A DNA stretch of 64,000 nt from Candidatus Babeliales bacterium (GTDB lineage Bacteria > Babelota > Babeliae > Babelales > Vermiphilaceae), in the NCBI GenBank assembly GCA_020049835.1, contig JAGVLK010000016.1, positions 1 to 64,000 of the forward strand, given 5' to 3'. A program made the translations under genes and the position numbers. Below are positions 8,135-15,707 of the stretch, in pieces. Numbering within the stretch: position 1 is the stretch's first letter; each line of letters begins with the position of its first letter. The notes beneath the pieces are model-generated. The model searched no databases, was not told the origin of the DNA, and saw nothing but the letters and a program-made list of their open reading frames with translations.

Positions 8135-9616
8135 ATGAATACTCAGAAAAAAATCGTCTACTCTTACGAAAACGAGCAAGGCGACGTGCTTTTCAAGAAA
8201 ATACGCGTTGAAAACGAAGATGGATCCAAGAGCTTCTACTTTGAACGCGAGGAGAATGGTCAAATAGTTAGAAATATGAATGGATGCAGGCATGTTCTTT
8301 ACAAGCTACCGCAACTGTTAGAGGCTATCGCTCGTGAAGAACCGATATTCCTCGTTGAAGGGGAAAAAGATGCTGAAACTATAATTAAATGGGGATGGGC
8401 AGCAACAACTGCCCCCATAACTCGCAAATGGGAAGAATCGTTCACGCAAATTCTAAAAGGTGCGCAGGTAGCTCTCTTCTATGATAACGACAAAGCCGGA
8501 GTAAATAGGCGTGACATGATAACGTCACAGTTATATAACAATACCAAGCGTTTCCGCATCATCGATCTGCCTGGTATTGAATATTCCGAATCCCATGGCA
8601 AAGATGTTACCGATTGGCTTGAAATACCAGGCAATGATATTAAAAAACTAGAACAAATTATATACAACACGCCCGATCATAGACCGCCACAAAAAGATCA
8701 ACCAGAGCAACTTAAAGGACCATTACGCGTGATAACACTGAACGAACTTATCGCATTAGAACTACCCGAACGTGCAATGCTGCTGCACCCATTTTTGCCA
8801 AGCCAAGGTCTCGTTATGCTTGCAGCTAAGCGTGGCGTAGGCAAAACACACGCTGCATTAGGTATAGCGTATGCCGTCGCAAGTGGCGGTACCTTTTTAA
8901 ATTGGTATGCTTCAACTGCAAAAAAGGTGCTCTACATTGATGGCGAAATGCCCGCAGTACAAATGCAGGAGCGGCTACGTATCATCGCAGATATGTCAGA
9001 TACGCGACCCGAAGAACAATTTCTGCAACTCATTACTCCTGATCTACAAGAACGCCCCATACCTGATCTTTCCACCAAGCAAGGTAGAGATATCTTTGAA
9101 GAATATATCAAAGATCGCGATCTAATCGTCATCGACAATCTATCATGCTTATTCCGGAGCGGTAATGAAAACGATGCTGAATGTTGGCAAGAAGCACAGG
9201 AATGGGCGCTTGACCTACGCAGGCGTGGCAAGTCCATATTATTTATACATCACACCGGTAAAAGTGGCACACAACGTGGCACCAGTAAAAAAGAAGATAT
9301 TCTGGATGCTGTAGTTCTACTAAAACATCCGGATGATTACAAAGCTTCAGAGGGAGCACGATTTGAAGTTCACTTCGATAAGGCGCGACATTTTTCTGGT
9401 GAAGCAGCTAAGTCATTTGTAGCGCACTTGAGGCAAGAGAATGATAACTATGTATGGCATATTTCTAATGGTGATGAAGAAGAGCTGCTGAAGGAGATAG
9501 TCCACATGCGCGCAACAGGGCTTACTATTCAGGCAATAGTCGAAAAAACCGGACGTAGCAAGTCACAGATAGAAACACTGATTAAAAAAGCAAAGACCCG
9601 AGAGATAATCCAGTAA
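8135..9616 (+). CDS. Toprim primase / RecA-like ATPase (RepA-type) replication protein
   Basis: The protein has 493 residues when started at the ATG after the zinc-module gene. An N-terminal Toprim domain shows VEGEKDAE (near residue 75) and FYDNDKAG (near 117), the acidic metal-binding motifs. The second half is a RepA/DnaB-like ATPase: Walker A KRGVGKTH near residue 233, DGEMP near 270, Walker B LIVIDNL near 330, and a sensor-like IHHTGK. A C-terminal HTH (TIQAIVEKTGRSKSQIETLI) ends the protein. It should prime and unwind the element's DNA during autonomous replication. A 15-bp hairpin follows the stop. Confidence 0.8.
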   Translation: MNTQKKIVYSYENEQGDVLFKKIRVENEDGSKSFYFEREENGQIVRNMNGCRHVLYKLPQLLEAIAREEPIFLVEGEKDAETIIKWGWAATTAPITRKWEESFTQILKGAQVALFYDNDKAGVNRRDMITSQLYNNTKRFRIIDLPGIEYSESHGKDVTDWLEIPGNDIKKLEQIIYNTPDHRPPQKDQPEQLKGPLRVITLNELIALELPERAMLLHPFLPSQGLVMLAAKRGVGKTHAALGIAYAVASGGTFLNWYASTAKKVLYIDGEMPAVQMQERLRIIADMSDTRPEEQFLQLITPDLQERPIPDLSTKQGRDIFEEYIKDRDLIVIDNLSCLFRSGNENDAECWQEAQEWALDLRRRGKSILFIHHTGKSGTQRGTSKKEDILDAVVLLKHPDDYKASEGARFEVHFDKARHFSGEAAKSFVAHLRQENDNYVWHISNGDEEELLKEIVHMRATGLTIQAIVEKTGRSKSQIETLIKKAKTREIIQ

Positions 9617-9621
9617 AAAAC

Positions 9622-9668
9622 GGATTTCCGATTTCTGGTTTCCTAAGCAAATAAGAAATCGGAAATCC
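9622..9668. repeat. Perfect 15-bp inverted repeat after the replication gene
   Basis: GGATTTCCGATTTCT pairs perfectly with AGAAATCGGAAATCC across a 17-base loop. It starts six bases after the stop at 9616. The T-tract after it is poor (TTCATAC). It may end or stabilise the replication transcript, or it may be a recognition site for an element protein. Confidence 0.6.
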
Positions 9669-9744
9669 TTCATACACGACATATACATCGTAATGTTTGT
9701 AAAGGTTTGATATACTTAAAGCATAATCAATAAGGACCAACTGC

Positions 9745-9933
9745 ATGTTTAAGATAACCGATTATTTAACAATTCAAGACGCAGCAAAATTTCTTGGCGT
9801 CGCCGCAAATACCTTACGCAACTGGGAAAAGGAAAAAAAAGTTACGGTATACCGTAATCCCCAAAACCAGTACCGCTTATACAAAAAAGAAGATTTAGAG
9901 CAGCTGCTCAACAACATACAGCCTATGCGATAA
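9745..9933 (+). CDS. MerR/excisionase-like helix-turn-helix protein
   Basis: A 62-residue DNA-binding protein. LTIQDAAKFLGVAANTLRNW is a standard winged-HTH of the MerR/excisionase kind, with the wing in YRNPQNQYRLYKKEDL. The recombinase starts four bases after its stop, so translation is probably coupled. IS607-type transposases fuse the same kind of HTH to a serine recombinase; here the HTH is separate. It is likely a recombination directionality factor or a regulator of the recombinase. The start follows AAGGACC. Confidence 0.75.
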   Translation: MFKITDYLTIQDAAKFLGVAANTLRNWEKEKKVTVYRNPQNQYRLYKKEDLEQLLNNIQPMR

Positions 9934-9937
9934 TGTA

Positions 9938-11404
9938 ATGAAAGCACTTATTTTTGCACGCGTTTCAAATAAGGATCAGGAAGATGGGCAATCAATACCT
10001 GCTCAAGTCCGACGCCTTACCGATTACGCAATTAAAAAGAATTTTACTATCGATCGTACGTTTCAGGTCACTGAATCATCCTCTAAGGATACACGTAAAC
10101 AGTTTGAACAGATCATCAACTACGTCAAAAAGTCAAAAGATACGTTTGCACTTATTACCGATACCGTTGATCGACTACAACGTAGTTTTAGAGAAACGCC
10201 TCTGCTTGATGAGCTACGCAAACAGGGCAAAATAGAACTGCATTTTTTGCGTGAAGGTCTTGTTGTAAATCAATCTGCGAACAGCGCTCAGCTCTTGCAA
10301 TGGGATATTGGCGTTCTTTTTGCATCCAGCTATGTGCGGCAATTGAGCGACAACGTTAAACGTAGTCAAGAGCAGTGTATACGCAACGGGCAATGGATTT
10401 CTAAGGCACCATATGGCTACAAAAACATTACATTGCCTACAGGGCAAAAAAGCATCGAAGTTGACCCTCTACAAGCAGCATGTGTCGTCAAAATTTTTGA
10501 CCTCTATAGCAGAGGCAATAACTCTTTTCAAACAGTTGCACTAAAGATGCGCATCGAAGGCTTTGCAACAACCGCTCGAGGCAAATCCATAACTGCACGG
10601 ACGGTTGAACTTATTTTAAAGAATCCCTTTTATATGGGCATGATGCAGATCAAAGGACAGCTGCATCCGCATAAATATCCAACCATACTGTCTGCTTCGA
10701 TATTTAACCTGGTACAACAAACGATTGCCAATCATAACAAGGCACCGGTACAGTTTGCAGGCAAGCCCATCTTGTTCAGAGGACTAATACAGTGTAAAAA
10801 CTGTGGTTGCTCGGTAAGTGGTGATATAAAGAAACAGAAGTACGTCTACTATAGCTGCCATAACTCAAAACGTATTTGTATAAAGAAGTGGGTCAAAGAA
10901 GAAGCTTTGCTCAAAACGATCTTACACGAATTTGATAGCATAAGCATTACTGATCAGCAGATTACTGATATCATAGCGTACATACAAGAGCATGAAGAGC
11001 AAGAAGAGGCACTCGCACAGCAATCACAGCTTGAACTCACGCGCCAAATCAACCGCGTCCGGGAACGGATATCAAAACTTGTTGATATGCATCTTGACGG
11101 CACAATCGATCGTGGCACCTATCAAGCAAAGCTTGATGAATACAAACATGAGCAGCAAGAGCTACAATCAAAAATAATGGCTTATGGCGAAAGCAAGCAA
11201 GAACTGGTAACCGCACGAATTGTGCTTAATTTGGCAAAAGAAGCCAAGAATATTTTCATGAGTTCGAAGTTGGATGAAAAACAGCAACTTTTACGATTTT
11301 TCTTTTCCAACTTTAAGCTGAATGACGGGCAGCTCGATCTGGAGCTGCGTGATCCATTCAAAAATATTGCCAAATTGTCAGATCAAACAATATGGCGGGG
11401 CTGA
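9938..11404 (+). CDS. Large serine recombinase (site-specific integrase)
   Basis: A 488-residue protein with a catalytic resolvase domain at 1-150 (nucleophile Ser10 in ARVSNKDQ, and DRLQRS near residue 80), a recombinase domain at about 155-265, and a zinc ribbon with CKNCGC near 286 plus later cysteines. A Glu/Gln-rich coiled coil lies at about 345-430. This is the standard layout of large serine recombinases that integrate phages and conjugative elements. The final residues TIWRG and the stop are encoded by the 3' end of the opposite-strand tRNA-Asp gene. Such recombinases usually need a partner for excision, and the HTH gene just upstream is a candidate. Confidence 0.9.
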   Translation: MKALIFARVSNKDQEDGQSIPAQVRRLTDYAIKKNFTIDRTFQVTESSSKDTRKQFEQIINYVKKSKDTFALITDTVDRLQRSFRETPLLDELRKQGKIELHFLREGLVVNQSANSAQLLQWDIGVLFASSYVRQLSDNVKRSQEQCIRNGQWISKAPYGYKNITLPTGQKSIEVDPLQAACVVKIFDLYSRGNNSFQTVALKMRIEGFATTARGKSITARTVELILKNPFYMGMMQIKGQLHPHKYPTILSASIFNLVQQTIANHNKAPVQFAGKPILFRGLIQCKNCGCSVSGDIKKQKYVYYSCHNSKRICIKKWVKEEALLKTILHEFDSISITDQQITDIIAYIQEHEEQEEALAQQSQLELTRQINRVRERISKLVDMHLDGTIDRGTYQAKLDEYKHEQQELQSKIMAYGESKQELVTARIVLNLAKEAKNIFMSSKLDEKQQLLRFFFSNFKLNDGQLDLELRDPFKNIAKLSDQTIWRG

Positions 11405-11469
11405 CGAGACTCGAACTCGCGACCTTCCGCGTGACAGGCGGACGCTCTAACCAACTGAGCTACAGCCCC
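11393..11469 (-). tRNA. tRNA-Asp (GTC)
   Basis: 77 nt including an encoded CCA. The acceptor pairs GGGGCTG with CAGCCCC, the anticodon loop reads CTGTCAC, and the T-arm carries GTTCGAGTC. The 3' end (11393-11404) overlaps the last codons and the stop of the recombinase gene on the other strand, which marks it as a likely integration site. Confidence 0.95.
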
Positions 11470-11531
11470 TTAAAAGATGTATTTCATAATGAAGCCAGAT
11501 GATAACCTTTTGCCGGGTAAATATGTGGCCT

Positions 11532-11579
11532 GCCATACGAAGTTTGCCAAGCCGAAGGCCTGGATAAACGAAGTATGGC
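11532..11579. repeat. REP-like hairpin fused to the tRNA-Asn 3' end, copy 2
   Basis: A 48-nt imperfect hairpin with outer arms GCCATACGAAGTTT and AAACGAAGTATGGC. It shares its design with 115-163. Its last four bases are the complement of the discriminator base and CCA of tRNA-Asn, so the tRNA 3' end forms one end of the palindrome. Confidence 0.6.
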
Positions 11580-11651
11580 TCCTCGGACAGGACTCGAACC
11601 TGTGACCTAACGATTAACAGTCGTGTGCTCTACCAGCTGAGCTACCGAGGA
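11576..11651 (-). tRNA. tRNA-Asn (GTT)
   Basis: 76 nt with an encoded CCA. The acceptor pairs TCCTCGG with CCGAGGA, and the anticodon loop CTGTTAA gives GTT. It lies in a cluster Val > Asn > Asp read on the minus strand. Confidence 0.95.
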
Positions 11652-11688
11652 ATACAATTTCAAGAGTGTTGTTCTTAGAGGCCAAATT

Positions 11689-11764
11689 TGGTGGGCGGTA
11701 CAGGATTCGAACCTGTGACCCCCAGTTTGTAAGACTGATGCTCTACCAGCTGAGCTAACCGCCC
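11689..11764 (-). tRNA. tRNA-Val (TAC)
   Basis: 76 nt with an encoded CCA. The acceptor pairs GGGCGGT with ACCGCCC, and the anticodon loop CTTACAA gives TAC. It is the first gene of the three-tRNA minus-strand cluster. Confidence 0.95.
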
Positions 11765-11889
11765 TCTAAGAACTAGATGAAAAGATTTTAAAGGAAAACA
11801 AAAAGAAAGTCAAAGCAAAATCACTATTTTTTATAGGTATCTACAAAAGCATGTGCACACATCCATTTAAACTACACTTTAAAAACCAA

Positions 11890-11916
11890 CAAAGCCCCGT
11901 ACAAGACGGAGCTTTG
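11890..11916 (-). terminator. Probable terminator of the gene ending at 11950
   Basis: CAAAGCCCCGT and ACGGAGCTTTG form a stem with one internal mismatch around the loop ACAAG. On the minus strand a five-base T-run follows after four bases. The position, 34 bases past the stop, fits. Confidence 0.55.
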
Positions 11917-11949
11917 CATAGATGTACGTATATACTGTAATCTTACAAT

Positions 11950-12816
11950 TTATGCATTAATATCACTCGGGTTTTTCCAATACTGCTGATCCATATAACC
12001 AACAAATAATGGTTCATGCATACCCGGACGCTCGATCCAAACAAAGAACGGCGTATCGATAGTTACATCATGTGTTATACAACAACGCATACCAAATGCA
12101 GCTGCACTTTGTGCACGTGCACCCGATTCATTCATTTTAAACTTAGTTTGCTGTTTTGCTTGATCAATATGATACTTACCAATTGCCAATCCACGCAGCC
12201 AATCAAGTTCAGCTGTCTCATCGTAATTAATCATAGGGATAATAACTTTATCACATTTTCGTGCATATTCTAATACCGGTGATGTGCGAATCTGATTAAT
12301 TTTATCAAGCAATGCCATGTCTGTTACCGGCTCATCAGCAACGGTAATCCATACCGTATCTTCTGTTTGCGTGTTAATACATATTACCGGATGTGCATAT
12401 CCAGATGGTTGATGAATACTAAAACCCTTATCTAATGCAAATGCAGCATATTCAACATCGTTGACATCAACTAAAGATGTCACGCTGCCAGCTTTTTCCC
12501 ACTGTACTGCAATATCCATAATAGCAACTACACCAAAAGGACATGGATTTAAACGAATAGAAAAGCCTTCTTGTTCTAATATACGGTTAAGCCATTCTAT
12601 ATTAGCTGACGCCCAAGTGCGTAATTCACCCGGCTTAAAGAGCTCAAGATCACCCAGCATTGGATTATAACGATATAAAAAATCTTTTTGTACTTGGGTA
12701 ACCGGTTGTGCAGTAATAAGATCCCATGCGCGTATCGGCTGCACATCCTGATGTACACACCCAATCGCGCCCATTAATGCCGCAATAATTGGCCATATCG
12801 CCATACTTGAAATCAT
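11950..12816 (-). CDS. Putative lipoprotein, unknown function
   Basis: The protein has 288 residues when started at the ATG after AGGAGT; upstream ATGs lack a ribosome site. The N-terminus MISSMAIWPIIAALMGAIGC ends in a lipobox (AIGC), so it should be lipid-anchored. The mature part has a mixed alpha/beta composition with no motif I know. The gene is monocistronic by appearance, between the tRNA cluster and dus, with a hairpin terminator behind it. Confidence 0.65.
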   Translation of the reverse strand: MISSMAIWPIIAALMGAIGCVHQDVQPIRAWDLITAQPVTQVQKDFLYRYNPMLGDLELFKPGELRTWASANIEWLNRILEQEGFSIRLNPCPFGVVAIMDIAVQWEKAGSVTSLVDVNDVEYAAFALDKGFSIHQPSGYAHPVICINTQTEDTVWITVADEPVTDMALLDKINQIRTSPVLEYARKCDKVIIPMINYDETAELDWLRGLAIGKYHIDQAKQQTKFKMNESGARAQSAAAFGMRCCITHDVTIDTPFFVWIERPGMHEPLFVGYMDQQYWKNPSDINA

Positions 12817-12904
12817 ACTGGTACTCCTATGCATAAGCATATAATATTACATAATTGCATAATAAGCATAGCTCAAGCCATAAAAAAGCGCAAATGGCTC
12901 ATCT

Positions 12905-13888
12905 TTAAAGGGAACCGGCCATCGCCTGGGTTAATCCCTGCTTAATAAGCTCCGGATCGGTCACCGTAACCAAGAATTTGCGTAATTCTGCCGCATCGGG
13001 AAGGCCACGAACATAAAATGGCAAATGCTTACGAAACACATAAACTGCGTGCAAGCCGTAATAATCGAGCATGAGCTCAAAATGGCGCAGTGCGCAACGG
13101 TAAATCAGCGCACGATCAACCACAAACTCACGTCCGGCTGCATGTTCCCGCATTTCATGTAGTTTCCATGGTTTGGCCCAGATGCCACGGCCAATTAAAT
13201 AGCCATCAACACCCGTTTGCTCATAGACCATCTGTGCCGTTTTAAAGTTAACAACACCCCCGGAAACGATAACCGGTATCTGAATAGCCTTTTTAACTTC
13301 TGCTACCAGCGCATAATCGGGGCGTCCTTCAAAATGCTGTGTCTGCAAGCGCGGATGAATAGCAAGCGCATCAACACCGCAATCTTGGGCCAGTTGTGCA
13401 ACTTCAACGGCATTCACGGTTTTAAAGCCAGCGCGAATTTTGAGGGTAAAGGGAACGTTAAGATTGCTTCGCATAGCGACCAAAATCTGTTTTAAGCGAG
13501 GTAAATCTGCCATAAGGGCAGAACCCGATCCTGAACCAATAACGTTGCGTGCCGGGCAGCCAATGTTTAAATCGACCATATCTACACCCTTGGCTACAAT
13601 GCGTTCTAGTGCTTGGGCAATAAAGCGTTCATGATTGGCAGCAACTTGATAGTTAAGCGGACGCTCAAGCTGTTCAAAATTAAGCGATTTAACGCCACCT
13701 TTATCATTGGCAACACAGGCTACATGGCGCATTTCTGTATACAGCAGCTCATCGGCAGAAAATTCACGCACTAAACGGCGAAACGGCGCATCGGTAATGC
13801 CGTCTAATGGCCCGCCGATAAAACGTGGATACAGTTTATCTTTAATACGTATGCTACCTTGCCAGTAATCACGCTCGTCAAAACTCAT
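12905..13888 (-). CDS. dus: tRNA-dihydrouridine synthase
   Basis: This FMN enzyme reduces specific uridines in tRNA to dihydrouridine using NADPH. The 327 residues have the full Dus layout: GGPLDGITDAPFRRL (FMN entry, residues 25-39), the conserved DLNIGCP (Cys111), FTLKIRAGF with Lys150, a HPRLQTQHFEGRPDY segment and PVIVSGGV...GYLIGRG for phosphate binding. The length is usual for the DusB-like group, but the exact site specificity cannot be told. It stands alone on the minus strand, with a hairpin-rich leader at 13920-14080. Confidence 0.9.
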   Translation of the reverse strand: MSFDERDYWQGSIRIKDKLYPRFIGGPLDGITDAPFRRLVREFSADELLYTEMRHVACVANDKGGVKSLNFEQLERPLNYQVAANHERFIAQALERIVAKGVDMVDLNIGCPARNVIGSGSGSALMADLPRLKQILVAMRSNLNVPFTLKIRAGFKTVNAVEVAQLAQDCGVDALAIHPRLQTQHFEGRPDYALVAEVKKAIQIPVIVSGGVVNFKTAQMVYEQTGVDGYLIGRGIWAKPWKLHEMREHAAGREFVVDRALIYRCALRHFELMLDYYGLHAVYVFRKHLPFYVRGLPDAAELRKFLVTVTDPELIKQGLTQAMAGSL

Positions 13889-13940
13889 ACAGAACCTTTA
13901 AAAAACCGTTAGATCTCGATCTTACAAGAGATGAAGCGCT

Positions 13941-14077
13941 CACCGGCTTAAAAGCCGGTGTTTCGCGCGCAATTCTTCGAAGCAAAACTCTACCCTACTA
14001 CGCTAAAGCTACGAAGGGTTATTCTACTCGCAATTCATCCACAGGTTAAAACCAGTGATTTTCTTGCGAAGTAGAAT
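13941..14077. repeat. Cluster of hairpins between dus and the ankyrin-like array
   Basis: Three structures lie in a row: a 9-bp perfect hairpin CACCGGCTT/AAGCCGGTG (13941-13960), a REP-like segment with ACCCT...AGGGT ends (about 13991-14019), and a 13-bp stem with one bulge, ATTCTACTCGCAA/TTGCGAAGTAGAAT (14021-14077). The region lies between divergent genes, so these are not simple end-of-gene terminators. Confidence 0.5.
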
Positions 14078-14237
14078 AAGTATAGCGCATGTTAGCCATA
14101 AATTCCACCGCCGTCAGTTGGTTATTCGCCTCATTATAGCACATTTTTACCATATTTTTAAAAATTATTGCAGTTTGAAAATCGCAGATGCGATACTTAA
14201 AGATGATAACCTCGCTATTTTTAAAAGGAGCATTCCT

Positions 14238-14711
14238 ATGAAACGTTTTTTCTATACCGTTAGCCTGCTAAGCCTATTAGCGACTGGCATTAATACCATT
14301 CAAGCTGCATCATGGTTTGGCTTTGGTCAAAAAATAACGAATGCTGACCGTGATCTTTCAACCGCTATAAGTGACGGTGATTATAGAGCAGTTAACAAGG
14401 CATTGAGTGCAAAAGCAAATCCAAATGCAAAAGTTGATGGACATACCACCCTATTTATACATGCCTTTGTAGATGCATTAGAACATGATGAAAATAACAA
14501 AATTACCGGCATTGATTCTGATCGCGCTGATATTGCACGTTATCTAGCTGCAGCCGGTGGCAATAAAGCAGATCTTGAGCAAGACCTTAAACATTACGTC
14601 GATGCGAACGGTAAACCGCGTATAAAATTATTTGAAGACGCTAAAGCTGCGCAAGATTTTGAAACTTTTGTGTATAATCTTAAAAACCTTATTCCAACAA
14701 AAAAACGTTAA
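14238..14711 (+). CDS. Exported ankyrin-like small protein, paralogue 1
   Basis: The protein has 157 residues when started at the ATG after AAAAGGAG; the open frame is longer but without support. A signal peptide (MKRFFYTVSL...IQAA) is followed by SWFGFGQK and one ankyrin-like unit: DRDLSTAISDGDYRAVNKAL, then KANPNAKVDGHTTLFIHAF. It shares this core with the next two genes, so the three arose by tandem duplication. The function is unknown; exported single-unit ankyrin relatives might bind a host or envelope protein (inference). Confidence 0.75.
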   Translation: MKRFFYTVSLLSLLATGINTIQAASWFGFGQKITNADRDLSTAISDGDYRAVNKALSAKANPNAKVDGHTTLFIHAFVDALEHDENNKITGIDSDRADIARYLAAAGGNKADLEQDLKHYVDANGKPRIKLFEDAKAAQDFETFVYNLKNLIPTKKR

Positions 14712-14741
14712 TGTGTACCGTTCGTTTAAAAGGAAACACTC

Positions 14742-15245
14742 ATGAAACAGCTACTCAAAGTTACTATTATGCTCGGCATCTTAGTTATCGCCACACGCGC
14801 AGAATACAATGGCTGGTTTGGCTTTGGCAAAAAGAGCGCGCAACAGATTTCGCAAGCTGATCGTGATCTTGCTAGTGCCATAGAAGCCGGCAGCATAGAA
14901 GCTACAAATAACGCCATACGCAATGGCGCTCACCCTAATGCAAAAGTTGATGGACACACAAGTTTATTTATACATGCATTCGAACACGCTATCAACCGCA
15001 ATTGGCAAGGGAACAACAAAATTACCGGCATACATCCGGATCGCTCCGATATTGCACGCTTAGTCGCAGCAACACCTCCCGGTGGCAATATCGATGATCT
15101 TAATAAAGTATTAGAAGATTATTACGTTGATGCAGAGAATAAACCACGTAGGGAGTTATTTGTTAATGAGCAAGTACTCCAAGATTTCGCACTGTTTTTA
15201 TATCATCTGCACAATCTTGCTGTAGGCGCAGCACAAAACCGTTAA
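14742..15245 (+). CDS. Exported ankyrin-like small protein, paralogue 2
   Basis: A 167-residue protein with a signal peptide (MKQLLKVTIMLGILVIATRA) and a core shared with its neighbours: GWFGFGKK, DRDLASAIEAGSIEATNNAI, HPNAKVDGHTSLFIHAFEHA. Compared with paralogue 1 it has an insertion, NRNWQGN, before the NKITGIHPDR segment, which it shares with paralogue 3. AAAAGGAAA lies upstream, and the gap to paralogue 1 is 30 bases. The three genes are probably one transcript. Confidence 0.75.
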   Translation: MKQLLKVTIMLGILVIATRAEYNGWFGFGKKSAQQISQADRDLASAIEAGSIEATNNAIRNGAHPNAKVDGHTSLFIHAFEHAINRNWQGNNKITGIHPDRSDIARLVAATPPGGNIDDLNKVLEDYYVDAENKPRRELFVNEQVLQDFALFLYHLHNLAVGAAQNR

Positions 15246-15263
15246 AATAAAAGGATTTATATC

Positions 15264-15707
15264 ATGCAAAAAAATTTATTCTATCTATTCGCCTGCATTG
15301 CACTTGTACAAACTACACAGGGATCATGGCTTGCGCCCAGCACACAGCATTTGACCCATTCTGACCAAGCATTGTATTCTGCTGTGGAAGCCGGTGATAC
15401 CGGTGCTGCATTTCTTGCATTGCAAAAAGGGGCTAATCCTAATGCGCAGATTAATAGCTTAACTATTTTTATACATGCATTTGAGCATGCATTAAACCGC
15501 GATTGGCAAGGCGCCAATAAAGTTACCGGCGTTGATGAACATCGTGCCAATGTTGCCTATCAACTTGCACAACATGGCGGCAATATTAAAGATTTAGATC
15601 ATCATGTTGCGACGCACTATGGCATAACAGCATTTAAAAATAATTCAGCATCACGCGTATTCCATGCATTTGTGCAAAAACTTAAAGCTGAAGCAACAAA
15701 ATATTAA
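15264..15707 (+). CDS. Exported ankyrin-like small protein, paralogue 3
   Basis: A 147-residue protein with the signal peptide MQKNLFYLFACIALVQTTQG. The core is the most diverged of the three: SDQALYSAVEAGDTGAAFLA, then GANPNAQINSLTIFIHAFEHA, where the usual GHT of ankyrin repeats has become NSLT. It ends at 15707 and overlaps by four bases, tail to tail, with the PAP2-like gene on the other strand. Confidence 0.75.
   Translation: MQKNLFYLFACIALVQTTQGSWLAPSTQHLTHSDQALYSAVEAGDTGAAFLALQKGANPNAQINSLTIFIHAFEHALNRDWQGANKVTGVDEHRANVAYQLAQHGGNIKDLDHHVATHYGITAFKNNSASRVFHAFVQKLKAEATKY

Larger units (their letters stand above)
4684..11404 (+). mobile_element. Integrated satellite- or plasmid-like element with a large serine recombinase
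   Basis: This run of accessory genes ends with a recombinase whose last codons lie inside tRNA-Asp. Cargo and replication genes are: terminase-small-like protein (4717), mobile-type zinc-ribbon protein (5238), unknown rubredoxin-like protein (5882), small orf (7606), primase zinc module (7840), Toprim-ATPase (8135), MerR-like HTH (9745) and recombinase (9938). No capsid, portal, tail or large terminase gene is visible. The left edge given here is only where the first recognisable element gene begins. I found no second copy of the tRNA-Asp end in the window, so the true left junction may lie further left or outside. Confidence 0.6.

Noticed and set aside
4684-11404. Complete prophage
   Set aside because: No capsid, portal, tail, lysis or large terminase gene is visible.
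13941-13960. Intrinsic terminator
   Set aside because: The 9-bp hairpin lies between divergent genes and has no gene end before it on either strand.
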